NCBI GenBank assembly: GCA_948567375.1
Contig: OX419760.1
Location: 36,580,001-36,644,000, forward strand
DNA from: Lunularia cruciata
Taxonomy: Eukaryota > Streptophyta > Marchantiopsida > Lunulariales > Lunulariaceae
Length of the DNA: 64,000 bases
Direction of reading: 5' to 3'
The notes below the pieces were generated by a model. The model was not told the DNA's origin and ran no database searches. It was given only the letters and a program-made list of their open reading frames with translations. The position numbers and the translations under genes were made by a program. Every line of letters starts with the position of its first letter. Position 1 is the first letter of the stretch. This document shows, piece by piece, positions 36,301 through 48,200 of the stretch.

Positions 36301-37205
36301 ATGTTATGCAGCTCTTCTGGTGGAGCTATTACTATGTTATTGTGTGATAGCTATTCAAGAGGATGACATATGGCATGTTTGACTCTTCCACTCAAAATGG
36401 ATCCTCAAGGATAGTGGTTACAGCCTACATGTACTTGACCTATAGCTAGTTCACCCTTTATATGGTATAGATTGTAGACAAACAACTAACAATGGGGCTC
36501 AATAGCACCCGGTTTCCTTATCTTTGCACACCATAAATTATACTATATACTTGGAGAAGTGGCTATTTGGAGTTAGAAGGACCTAATTGCCAACTAGGGG
36601 GGAAATTGTGTCACTTTAGAGTTCATGTGTGCCTTATGTGTGAGATGTTGACAACAATGTATGTTGTGAACAATGTATGTTGTGTAGCAATGTATATATG
36701 CATGACATTTATCATATCAAAGCTAGATTTCTTGGACATTGGAGTAGTAATGTTGGTAGTCATAGGCATTTTGGTAGTTACTCATGGACTACTTGTTGAC
36801 GGTTTGATTTCATGTTAGTGCTACTGATCACATAGTGGGACTCATAGTCACTTGCACCGTTTGCACCGTCAGATGTACTGGCAGTGGTGCCGTTAGGGTT
36901 GGAGACCCAGGTCAAGTAGATCTTTGAAGTGGAGCTCCAAAGAGCTCACTTCTTTGATGTTGAGCATTTAAGTTCTTAGTTATGGTGGACAAAGACCAAT
37001 AAGGATCATCTAGAGTGGATGTGGTTTGATTGTAATCAATGTCTAATTGTTTACAAAGTGTTGAGTGAATAATCAAGTATAGATATGTTTGAGTGTGATT
37101 TGAATTGAGGAAGAACTGATTATTGTGGCACTTTAGAGTTCATGTGTGCCTTATGTGTGAATTGTGCTTCTACAATGTACGTTGTGTAGCAATGTATATA
37201 TGCAC
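36301..37205 (+). repeat. 3' non-coding end of element C with a direct repeat
   Basis: GTCACTTTAGAGTTCATGTG (about 36,609) recurs at about 37,127, each followed by TGCCTTATGTGTGA and, further on, by ATGTTGTGTAGCAATGTATA or a close variant. The two copies are about 520 bp apart. They could be fragments of the C LTR or a local duplication. No credible gene; the 83-codon frame at 36,567 is probably spurious. Confidence 0.45.
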
Positions 37206-39129
37206 AACAATGCTCCGATACCGTCTAGTCCACTATTTGATGAGGTACAACTCCCAGCCTGGTCCCTCACCACCATCTTGACGGTCCTCTCCCTTGTTTC
37301 AGCATGGTCACTCTATTTGTAATTCTCTAAAACAGCAAGTAGACACTTTACGGAGCACACTATGCCACATGCTGTCTGGGTCATTTGCTCAACCATCCTC
37401 ATCTGGTCCCCAGTCAGATGATGTTGATGATATACCTCAACCCACTACAAACCCACCACTGGTTCTTAGATAATCTGCCCGCACTAACAAAGGAGTTTCC
37501 CCTCCTTGGCCTCAAGTGTAGAATTATGATCCAACAGTGCTAATTCCTAAGATCCTTGCACCCAAGAAATGTGCTTTTGTGGCTATCTTATCAAAAATCC
37601 TGTTAGAGCCCAATACATATGTGCAAGCTCTTTGGTCTCCTCAGTCCATTGAGTGGCAGCATAGCATACCATAGCTGATGAGCTGACGTCACATGATCAG
37701 AATGGGACTTGGGAGTATACTATCCTTTCCTCAAATTGCCGACCCATCACCTATATGGGGTTGTTCAAACCAAAATTGAAGCCCGATGGGTCCATGGACC
37801 AATACAAAGCTCAACTGGTGGCACAAGGCTTTACACAACAATATGGGTTAGACTGTACGGATGCATTTTCCCCAGTTGTTTGTATTCGATCAATCTGGCT
37901 AATCTTAGTCATCGCTGCACAATATGATATCCATGCCCACAAGATGGATGTCAAGACAACGTTCCTTCATGGTACTCTGTCTGAAGAGACCTGTACGAAT
38001 ATCCCTGCAGGGATAACAACACATTCTGGCAGCAATAGTTGCCAACTTAAAAAGGTTCTTTATGGCCTTAAGCAATCACCCCGAGAATGGTACCAGGTGA
38101 TTAATGCTTACTTATTCAACATGGAATTTCTCAAGTCAAATGTTGACGATAATATCTACTACTCCTACCATGGATCTGATGTTGCAATATTGGCACATTA
38201 CGTTGATGGTATGCTAATTGGGTGCAATAACTTTTTGTTCCCGGCTGAAATCAAAACTCAACTTTGTAGCCATTTTGCAATGACTGATTTTGGTGAAGTT
38301 CATCATTGTTTGAGCCTACAAATCACCCGAGACTGTCACTAAGGGTGGATCCGTCTGTCACAAGGATATTACTTTCTTCAACTCCTCACTCAGTATGGCT
38401 TCTCGATGTCAAACCCGTTTTGAATCCTATGGTACTGGGTGTTAAAGACTGCCCTTCTACTGATGAGAAAAAGGCTGAATGTGCTGAGTTTCCTTACCCA
38501 AATGTTGTTGGGACCCTCCTTTGGGGCTCAACTAGCACCAGGCTGGACATATCTTTCACTACCAATGTGTTAGCTCAGTTCATGGCTAACCCGGGCCGGA
38601 AACACATTCAGGCTATGAAACATACATTACAACATAACAGAATGTTAGACGTACTACTAATTATTGCATGCAGTATAGTTGTCAAACGGACCCCAAATCA
38701 CTTTACGGTTTCAGTGACTCTGACTGGGCTGCCAAGGTGGACCAGTGGCACTCAACTCCCGGATTCTATTTCTTATTTTGTGGCGGAGCGATCAGCTTGG
38801 GCATCACTCGTAAGAAAACTACAGCTTCTGAAGCTGTTTGGCTATGTCAATGGCTGGAGAGCATCAAGTGTACGATGACCTCAACCATTCCCATTTACTG
38901 TGATAATCAAAGTGCGCTTACTATATTGGACACAACCAAATATCACACTAGCACTAAGAACAGTGGCATGCGTTGTCATTTTATTAAGCAACTTGCTGCA
39001 GATGGCACACTTAGTTTTAGCTTCTGTCCTAGCAGTCAAATGTCGGCTGATATCCTTACCGAGGCCCTTTCTGGGCCAAAGCTCGCTGATCACCGTCCAC
39101 TAATAGGCGTGCTAGGGAGAGATGTGTAG
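37206..39129 (+). pseudogene. Ty1/copia RT and RNase H, 5'-truncated
   Basis: It opens near 37,400 in the linker before RT (EPNTYVQALWSPQSIEW at about 37,600). RT follows: QYKAQLVAQGFTQQYGLDCT, HKMDVKTTFLHGTL, CQLKKVLYGLKQSPREWYQV and HYVDGMLIG (38,198), where the catalytic YVDD has become YVDG. After a stop at 38,339 and a frameshift comes RNase H (GFSDSDWAAKVDQ, IYCDNQSALTIL, HFIKQ), ending in a TAG at 39,127. Gag, protease and integrase are absent. It is the only copia element recognised in the window. Confidence 0.9.
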
Positions 39130-39137
39130 TATATCAA

Positions 39138-39358
39138 TGTTGACGTCTCACTTAAACAGGAGTGTAAGATCAGAGATATTATATAAACTGCTAAGTTACA
39201 AGTCACTAGATTGATACTAGCCAGTCATACATCTCTACCCTTGTTAAGATGAAAGGTCACAACCCCTGTAAGGTCGCAGCCCTGGGTGTGACTCCATGTA
39301 TACCCCCTTTGGGATCTAACTCATTATCTATTCTGCCCTGCAGAATTCAGTTTCGACA
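39138..39358 (+). repeat. Probable copia 3' LTR, 221 bp
   Basis: TGTTGACG...TTTCGACA begins nine bases after the RNase H stop. The ends are inverted (TGTTGA / TCGACA). A TATATAAAC box lies near 39,182. No second copy is in the window, so the limits rest on the termini alone. Confidence 0.6.
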
Positions 39359-39505
39359 TTATTTAACCTCTCTCACTCACCTTGAGTATTTTACACTTCA
39401 CTATAGTACTCTTGGGTAGATTCGAAGTTCTGCATCCGTACGACTCGGAAGATTAGAAAGCTTATCCGTTGGGGTTAAAATCTGTTGGTTTGATCGGTTC
39501 TGCAG

Positions 39506-40299
39506 ATGACAGTTTTAGGGCTATTTTGACAAATCTGAACCCGGGAGTCTCGTTCACTTTCATCTCCGATTCCTGTAGCGGCGGAGGATTACTAGATTCG
39601 CAGGAGCTGCAGGTCGGAACCGGTGATGACGGAGGAGGAGACGAGACTGAGCCGACGGAAGAAGAACTGGCATGCGGTGATGCACCTAAAGCTGACAAGA
39701 GGATAACCCCGGAAGCTCTTGCACGAAGATACTCCGAGCAATCTGGGTGTAATCTGAGTACCGGGAATATCAGGGCCACAATCTACCAGTTATTCAAGGA
39801 AGATTGCAGCCCAACGATCAAAGTCTTATCAAGAACGCTGTCGGTCGTCTTGAGGAAGTTCCAGAAGAAGAGTAGGCTGATTTATATGGAGAAGTTGGAA
39901 GTGCTGCCTTGGGTGCGTTGAAGGAAATACGGGATGATGAGGAGATCGACAAATATGAATAGTTTGCTAGCGCCCGAGAAGTTTGCGGACCTGTGGATAT
40001 GTCAGGACATGCGAACCGCAAGCCTGAGGGGGAAAACCGTCTCAGGCTCAGCAGCCGTTCTCATCAGTGGCAGTGAATCCGACCAGACCACTATAGATGT
40101 TAGAGGCGAAAACGGGGGCTATGGAGCGCTCAGCAACGCCAATAAGACAATTTTGGAGCAATACGAAGGAAGGATTACGAACGTCCAGCTGGCTAATGGG
40201 GTGCGAAAGATTATGGTGAAAACGGGGATGGATTAAAGGCCCTGTTTATACTGTTCTGAAGAGAGGGTTGACTCAAACTCTATCTGCGAATTTGAGTGA
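39506..40299 (+). pseudogene. 3' part of a type II metacaspase gene, broken
   Basis: Type II metacaspases are plant Arg/Lys-specific cysteine proteases. An acceptor site TCTGCAG ends at 39,505. The next codons read DDSFRAIL...NPGVSFTFISDSCSGGGLLDSQ, which holds the catalytic Cys (usual motif DSCHSGG). Then come ALARRYSEQ...IRATIYQLFKEDCSPTIK and, in a third frame, AVLISGSESDQTTID...YGALSNANKTILE and the C-terminal LYCSEERV motif. Exon 1 with the catalytic His is not found; copia sequence lies in its place. Defects: a frame change after about 39,850, TAG at 39,873 and 39,960, another frame change near 40,030, and TAA at 40,234 where Gln is usual. All three stops fit C-to-T. Probably a pseudogene. 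An unusual exon structure is less likely. Confidence 0.8.
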
Positions 40300-42384
40300 C
40301 TGAAGGTGTAGCTACGTGATGCCAACCAAAAGCAATTCGTGTGGATTTGACGAAGATGGATTCTATCTTGAGTTCCTCGACTTTTTCATCAACCCAACTC
40401 GGAACAGGTTTTAGATGGAATGATCGTCACAGTGATTGCAGAGTTTGATTTCTCCTCATAATTTAGTTTCACAATAAAAAATCGGTCTCATCCGGGTAGT
40501 TGTTCCAGTCTGCAAGAGCTACACTGTTACATCATAAACATTTGATGATTGACTTGATCTCTTGCAATGGCAAACACAAATACCCTTTTGATAGGAGTTT
40601 TCAATAATCCACAAGTTCTCACCGTTAGGATTCGTGCGCGGAGTCGTGAGTCTCTTTCCGATATATCGGACCCTCGGACCGTGAAGTATTTGCTGTCCGG
40701 GCAGAATTACAAAAGTAATGTGTGGAATTCTTTCTAAGTTCAAAATAATGTTTGAATTCTTGTTTGAATTTATGAGAATATTTGAATAGATATGAAGACT
40801 TAGAAGCGTGCACTTCTTTGGTGTTTCTGATATTTGAAGGAATGAAAGATTATGGTTCCTCTGGTATTATATATTTATGAGGCTATAATAAGAAGAGACA
40901 ATGAAAAGATTATTGCAACTTAAAATATAGTTATAAGTTCAAAATGTAACACATCAGATCAGAATTAATCAATATCATCTAAAAACATATTGAAAAAAGA
41001 ATTACATTTTACAAAAAGATCTTGAGATACTTGATAGATGAATATTCAAGTATGAGTAATAACTAACCATTTAAACTAGTTCACATCATATGTATTATTG
41101 ACTCTGATAATGTGGAAGGTATTGACTGGACTAAGTAAAATGGAAGATATTACTTGATAATTCGAGTAGTCTAAAATCTCGGTCATGAATAACCATAATG
41201 GGAGATAGTAAGCTATATGAAACTGAGGGTCCAACATCTGGGTCATCCAACAAAAGTAATCAATCTTGGCTACGAAAGAACTAATAATCATGGTTGAAGA
41301 ATGTAAACAGTAGTATATCACTTTAAACATTCAGAGTAGTCCAATATTTGGGCCATTTAAGAAGTAAGAATCAATAGCTGTTATTGGCAAACGATCCACC
41401 ATTTCCACCCATCAACAATACGTATCCTCCCCGCTCGATGGTTTGCCTTTGCTTTGAAACATCCTCTGCTTCTTCGCATCGCCTTACTGACAAAGACTTC
41501 GCTTCTTTCAATCGATGATACATACAACTTTAAATATTGATAATGTTCATGGGGTATATCAATCTTCACTTCTGCTTTGCATCGACTTGGATCCTTTTAT
41601 TCTTACTTGCCTAGACTGCCTGTAATTATTTGCTAAGATCGACATGTTTTCTGTTAGCATGGGTATTACATGCATTCCGGTTCCGTTCTGCAAACAGTTT
41701 CTGTTCCCATTACTCAAATAGTCACAGGAAATCATAGCCATGACTGCATCATGCTCTTTGACGTCTTGTCTTGAAAGAGTCTTTAAACACAATATCGATT
41801 AAAAGTTCTAAAAAGTATGTACTCCTTTCTACAGGTGTTGGAGTGTACACAAGATCACACGGCGTTGTCCAACAAAGGATTAGATGTATTAGACTAAAGG
41901 CAAAGCACAAACATGCAATTAGATGGCTTAGTCGGTCGTCAGATTTTATTACATTAGGTTGATCATACCATTCACTCACCAGTGTAATAAATAATTCGAA
42001 GGTACCGTATTTCTAAAATACAGGTACTCTGTACTGAAGCACAACGCAATAAATGCATCAAGACTCTTGAGCTGCCCCTATCAGAATCTGTAGTGGGAAA
42101 TCTACTCCAGATAATCACGTGTGTAATCATAAGACAGTTGGTAGACAGTCCAAATTTTAGCCGCCTTCCAACATCCGGAGTTCTCATAGATTTGATGGGA
42201 TAGCCCCCGCTGTCTTTAAAGACAGGACAGCATCGTACTGTGTTCCACGAAGATCATAATCAACTTAAGTGATTTTTACAAGACTATCGCAATCCCCTCC
42301 ATTATCCACTGATCGCGTCCGAAGGCTGGTTTTGAGTGATGTTTAAGTCGGTTTATCAAAGGCAACAACTTTTCTCTGAGAACG
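40300..42384. other. Intergenic, AT-rich, no gene recognised
   Basis: Short frames on both strands show no family resemblance. One minus-strand frame (40,743-40,519, with GKRLTTPRTNPNGEN) looks slightly more protein-like but stays unassigned. Between 41,163 and 41,360 three related words (AGTAGTCTAAAATCTCGGTCAT, GGGTCCAACATCTGGGTCAT and AGTAGTCCAATATTTGGGCCAT, at about 41,165, 41,226 and 41,334) suggest a decayed repeat. Confidence 0.4.
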
Positions 42385-42846
42385 TTGTTTCAGCACAGCG
42401 CGAGAGATGCCTGGAGACACCTCGGTCGTCCGATCTATGGATCTGTGGGCCGAAGAGATGCTGGTGAAGTTCTGAAGCACTATATTCGTTGTATATCGGA
42501 TAAGATCATTGCAGCCGCGGCAAATGCCCAGAGCTATGTTGACAATGTGTTCACAGTATTCGATCTCAGGGAAATGAAGCAGCTGCAAGAAAACCTCGTT
42601 CGTGGGGAAATCATCATAGAAATAACATGGTCTTCTAGAAGCTTATCAGGTATGGCCAGAGAAGATGGCCGTTTTCGACGTAAGGTGATTTCAAGCTTAC
42701 TTTTCAACCAGTTGTGGATGTGCCAACAGACAGCTCAACAACAAGTTGAATTTTGGTTTCTCGTGGGTGACTTTTGTAATCGTTTGTGCCAGATAGATTC
42801 TCGATATCGTGATAGATCCCATTCGAAGTGCATTACCTTTGAGTAA
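42385..42846 (+). CDS. Unassigned reading frame, possible exon
   Basis: The central part (about 42,460-42,610) reads like a helical protein: HYIRCISDKIIAAAANAQSY, then FTVFDLREMKQLQENLVRGE. Base composition is balanced, as in the lipase exons, and unlike the neighbouring retroelement DNA. The last third (after about 42,625) looks like intron or non-coding sequence. I recognise no family. No partner exons were found nearby, so it may be a single exon or a chance frame. Confidence 0.3.
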   Translation: MFQHSARDAWRHLGRPIYGSVGRRDAGEVLKHYIRCISDKIIAAAANAQSYVDNVFTVFDLREMKQLQENLVRGEIIIEITWSSRSLSGMAREDGRFRRKVISSLLFNQLWMCQQTAQQQVEFWFLVGDFCNRLCQIDSRYRDRSHSKCITFE

Positions 42847-45294
42847 AAAATTTCTGGATTGGAAGAACGTACCGGTTCCAACAATTGTATAATCCATATC
42901 TCAAATCTGGACATCTGCCACATGAGAATTTTATGAGATCTCTCAACTCATCAACAGTAGTTTCAACCGGAGCTGGCCAAGCCCGGTACGGTGCGTCTCA
43001 GCACAACGATTTCTAGACCGGTCCATCACCTTGTATTTGCGTTTCTTGACAAGGTTGGATTTAACCTGCTGACACGAACTGAAATGTGTGCACGTAGATG
43101 TTATCCTTGGAATTTCCTCTGATGGTCAACGACATATGATCTTGCTGCTCTCGGCATTGCTGATAGTTTCCATGGCACCAATCATTCAGTCATGGAAAAC
43201 ATACAAACAGGCTTGCTCTCTGATTGGCGCAGAAGTGACTTCTCTTGAGATTATTTCGGGATTGATTACAGCTGTTAGTTATACCATGAACCGTACCATG
43301 TCTTGCGTTGTCAAGTCCTAAACTTCTTGTCTTTATGGTTCTGAATGGCATTCCATCGGGGAAGCCATCAGGAGTACATCCAATCTCTCCCAACGGAAGC
43401 TAGAAGAAATTACATCACAGGGACGCCATAACTTGTGTTCAAAATCGTTTTCGGAGTTTTCTATATTTGTCGAGTTTGAAGTTTGGGAACTCTTTCCCCT
43501 TACCATAAAGTCCAGGACTACCTGGCCCAGACCTAGCCCTCCAAGGCCTTCCTAGGCAGAATAATTCCTGTAGATACTTTTTAATCATGTACATGCTTGA
43601 GATAAAAAAAATATGTAAGCTGGCAACTGTGTTACTAATGTGCTCCATCTAGTTCAACTTTACACCTAACGTGCAAGATACGAGGGATCAACTCTCTTTG
43701 TTCAGTCCTTGTTCCCGGAAAATGTGGGAGTCTTCTGGAGCTGTTGCTCTCTTCAAAGTGGACATCAAACTGACCTCTGCACCAAATAACCTTCATCGAC
43801 AGATCCCGAGTGATTAGGAAAGCATTGAAATTGATTCACTCATTCGTCCCATGTCTAAACACTATGTGATTCCCATTGGATTCATTTGGTCTGTGAACTG
43901 AACTCGAACTACTGTCTGAGTTCCAGGTTTCTACAGGTGTTTGCCTGCGTGAGAATATACAGTCCTGTCGGGTGGGAACACTCACAAGTCAATCCGGCAT
44001 GTCGGAAGTTACCGGGCTCTGACTTACGAGTCTATATTAGTTAATGAAGCCGACAGCATGTGCCAAATAACGTCAGTAACATGCGCTACTTGTAATAGAG
44101 TTTGGGTTGTACTGTAGCTTCCGGATATCTTCACCGCAGCCTTTCAGACAAATCAGCATAAGAAACCACATGTAGCACAGAGATGAGAGTTATTTGAACT
44201 ACCTTACGAGGCTAAGAACCGATCCTGAACAACTAATGAACCCTTAACCTTAAATTTACAGATGTGGAGGAGAAAACTGACTGGTGACAAACGGGGTCAT
44301 GCCTGACAAATTAAGGCGTTAGAGATCAATGGAAATAAAATCAAGGGCAAACATAGATGTTCTCATTGGTTAATTCAAAAACTCGCAAAATAGCGGTATT
44401 AAAATTAAGCTTGCGATTTTAGACCGTCAGCTTTTCTCAGAAAGAAGAGTGTTCGAACAGGGTTAAAGCCATGGTGTTTAGAAATTGTGACGGTCTCGAG
44501 CGCTAAGCCACAATTCCAGGACACTTCTGCTCATTGCTACTATGCTTAGTTCTCGCAACTCTCGCGAGTGTCGACGCTTACCTCAGTAGATCGGCAGCAC
44601 CTGACATTATGAGAGGAGAAAGTACCAGCTTTTCAACGCCCGTTCAGGCAAGGCGTGAGATCCCGTCCGGATCCATTTGTTCGGTAGCAGGAATGCAATC
44701 TCGCACCAACAATTCAGTTGCAAAATTGACTGGATGTATCTGAGGCTAGTCCATTCCGTCATACTTACGTAAGTCTTCAGAGGTTCGACCTTTGAATCTC
44801 AACAGACATAATACTCTCCAAAATTCAATCTTTTCGGAAGGTGAGGATATAATCTCAACTGTCTTCAAGAACTCGAATTTCAATTTCAAAGTCGAACAGA
44901 AAGTTTCCCTGCCGTTAGCTTGAAGGAAATACGTGATTGTACATGCAGATGCGGGAGATTAACGTTCTTATCGACGAACGCTTAACGTTCTTCGCTGAGA
45001 CATTATAACGGTACTGCGTGAAAGTTGAACAATTTGGACGCGGCTACCATCTGCCGCGGCTACCTCACCAATTTTTGATGATTCAACTATAAAGCTTATC
45101 AAGTTTCTATGCTTCATCATTGTCTTGCTGGCAATTTCTCCAATTACTGTGGCGCTCACAGCCTTCAGTCTCGCATACAATTGCAAAATCAGTACCGTAG
45201 TTTATGTTCGTCATCTACTGATATATCAGAACATTCTGAATTGATCTCGTCGTGCTTTTGTCGATTTGTGCATCAAATCGACAAAGTACCGATC
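42847..45294. other. Intergenic, no gene recognised
   Basis: Short frames only. A frame near 44,534-44,743 has a hydrophobic start (LLLCLVLATLASVDAYLS) like a signal peptide but no ATG in frame. A 77-codon frame at 43,088 has a hydrophobic stretch but no recognisable family. The lipase promoter should lie at the right end. No clear TATA box was found (CATTATAACGG near 45,001 is the closest). Confidence 0.35.
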
Positions 45295-48200
45295 ATGAGG
45301 ATTACTAATCTCCGCTCCCTTGCATGGCTCGCTTCTACGGTCACTTTACTAGTCATGGTCAGGTCCACACAATCTTACGAACTGCCAGTGTTTCAGGAGT
45401 CCAGGAGCTTCTGCGAGATTTACGTATTGCCAAGAGGTTACGACTGTGAGGAGCACAAGGTCCGTGAAAGCCAAGTCCCTTCAATTTCTTTTCAAGCCAC
45501 TGTAAAGACAAATCCTTATCGAATTGGACAAAGTAATGCCTAGTTGTGGATGCTCTAGTAATGAATGTGTACACTTCTGTGAGATGCCAATGGTGCGTAT
45601 GATTGATATGGATATTCACCTGTGTTCAATTTGGTGGCGAGCTTGCTCAGATATACTCAGCCGATGGCTATATGCTTGTTATGCATCGAGTTGTGCCTCG
45701 CCGAGATCAGAACAAGGACAGTGGCATTTGGCAGTGGTTGGCACCAAAGCTTGCACCGAAGGTACCCAAGTTCGAGCCGAAGCTTGGCTCCCCACCTTTG
45801 ATTCCACAGAGTCCCATGAATCAGCCAGGTGCAACATCAGGACCGTGCTCATCGCAAAATCCTGGGGAATCCGGAAGCTCGCCTTTCTCAGCAGCACCGA
45901 TATTTGATCCTGCAAGTGGTGCACCACCGTCGAGTTTCGGAGGCGTACCAACATCTGCACAAGCTCCACCCGGGTTTGTGATTTCGGCACCTCCGTCTTC
46001 AGGCTTGGGGAGTGCGCAACCGCCTTCAGGAACATTTAGTGGCTCGCCACCAACAATTTCACAAGGACCTTCTTCCGGAGGTGATGCAGGAACCTTCAGA
46101 GGCTCACCACACACGTCTTTCTCACCCACGTCTGGGCCAACAGGACCTACAATAACAGGAGGCCCTGCCCCAGGAAGGTCTGGAGGGAGATCACCAACGC
46201 CATCACCTCCACGGACATCAGGAAGTGCCTCGGGTGGTTCTGGTGCTCCTGCCCCTCCGGCAACATCCGAGCCTTCGTCTTCAAACTCTGGAGGGAGCTT
46301 TGGTGGGCAGCAACCGCCATCACCTACTGGAGCACCTGGAACTTCTAATTCAGGGTCTTATGGTCCATCTGGGCCTGCAAACGCAGCTTCCCCTTCCTCT
46401 AACTCACAAAATCCCAATTCGAATGGGCCATCTTCAAATTATGGTTCATCAGGACCTTCTTCGTCTAGCTCTGGAGGAGACTTTGCCGGTCAACCATCGA
46501 CAACACCTACTGGAGCACCTGGAATTTCTGGGTCTTATGGTGGTGCTTCAGGTCCTTCTTCGGGAATTCCAAGTTCTTATGGGCCATCTGGACCTTCTTC
46601 TGATTATGGTTCATCCGGACCTTCTTCATCTAGCTCTGGAGGAATCTATGGCGGGCAACCATCGACATCACCTACCGGAACACCTGGAAGTTCTGGGTCT
46701 TATGGTGGTGCATCAGATCCTTCTTCAGGAAGTCCAAATTCGTATGGGCCCTCTGGACCTTCTTCATCAAGCGCTGGAGGAATCGGTGGCGGGCAACCAC
46801 CTACATCTCCAACTGGAGCACCTGGAAGTTCTGTGTCTTCTGGTGGTCCATCAGATCCTTCTTCGGGAATTCCAAGTTCGTATGGGCCATCTGGACCTTC
46901 TTCTGATTATGGTTCATCAGGACCTTCTTCATCTAGCTCTGGAGGAATCTATGGCGGGCAACCATCGACATCACCTACCGGAACACCTGGAAGTTCTGGG
47001 TCTTATGGTGATGCATCAGATCCTTCTTCAGGAAGTCCAAATTCGTATGGGCCCTCTGGACCTTCTTCATCAAGCGCTGGAGGAATCGGTGGCGGGCAAC
47101 CACCTACATCTCCAACTGGAGCACCTGGAAGTTCTGTGTCTTCTGGTGGTCCATCAGATCCTTCTTCGGGAATTCCAAGTTCGTATGGGCCATCTGGACC
47201 TTCTTCTGATTATGGTTCATCCGGACCTTCTTCATCTAGCTCTGGAGGAATCTATGGCGGGCAACCATTGACATCACCTACCGGAACACCTGGAAGTTCT
47301 GGGTCTTATGGTGGTGCATCAGATCCTTCTTCAGGAAGTCCAAATTCGTATGGGCCCTCTGGACCTTCTTCATCAAGCGCTGGAGGAATCGGTGGCGGGC
47401 AACCACCTACATCACCAACTGGAGCACCTGGAAGTTCTGTGTCTTCTGGTGGTCCATCAGATCCTTCTTTGGGAATTCCAAGTTCGTATGGGCCATCTGG
47501 ACCTTCTTCTGATTATGGTTCATCCGGACCTTCTTCATCTAGCTCTGGAGGAACCTATGGGAGGCAACCATCGACATCACCTACCGGAACACCTGGAAGT
47601 TCTGGGTCTTATGGTGGTGCATCAAATCCTTCTTCAGGAAGTCCAAGTTCATATGGGCCCTCTGGACCTCCTCCTGCTTATGGTTCATCCGGACTCTCAC
47701 CTAATGCTGGAGGAAGCTTTGGATCTCCTTCAACTTCCTCCGGGACTTATGGAGGTGCACCATCCTCATCTTCCTCGTCAGATGCTCCTGGAAGTTCGAA
47801 TGCTTACGGCTTCGGACCTTCTTCATCTGGCTCTGTAGGTGGCTTTGTTGGCCAACCACCGACATCACCAACTGGAGAGACTGGAAATTCTGGGTCTTAT
47901 GGTGGTGAATCAGACCCTTCTTCAGGAAGTCCAAGTTCATATGGGACTTCCGGACCTTCTCCCGCTTCATCTGGGACGTATGGAGGTGCACCATTGGCAT
48001 CCTTCTCGCCAGATGGTGGGGCACCTGGAAGTTCGAATGCTTACGACTCGGGGCCTACTTCTTCTGACTCTGTAGGAGACTTTGGTGGCCAGCCATCGAC
48101 AGCACCTACTGGATCACCTGGAAGTTCTGGGTCGTATGGCGGTACTTCAGAGCCTTCTTACAGAAGTCCAAGTTCGTATGGGCCCGTTGGACCCTCTTCT

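Noticed and set aside
39872-39962. A GT...AG stretch of 91 bp in the metacaspase that could be an intron removing both stops
   Set aside because: It is purine-rich and lacks a pyrimidine tract, while its translation (ALGALKEIRDDEEIDKYE) looks like coding sequence. Kept as a less likely alternative to pseudogenisation.
44534-44743. A secreted small protein with a signal-peptide-like start
   Set aside because: There is no ATG in frame before the hydrophobic stretch and an upstream stop (TAA at about 44,505) leaves no valid start.
44760-44800. A tRNA gene (GAGGTTCGACCTTTG resembles a B box)
   Set aside because: No matching A box or acceptor stem was found at the right distance. No tRNA or rRNA gene was seen in the window.
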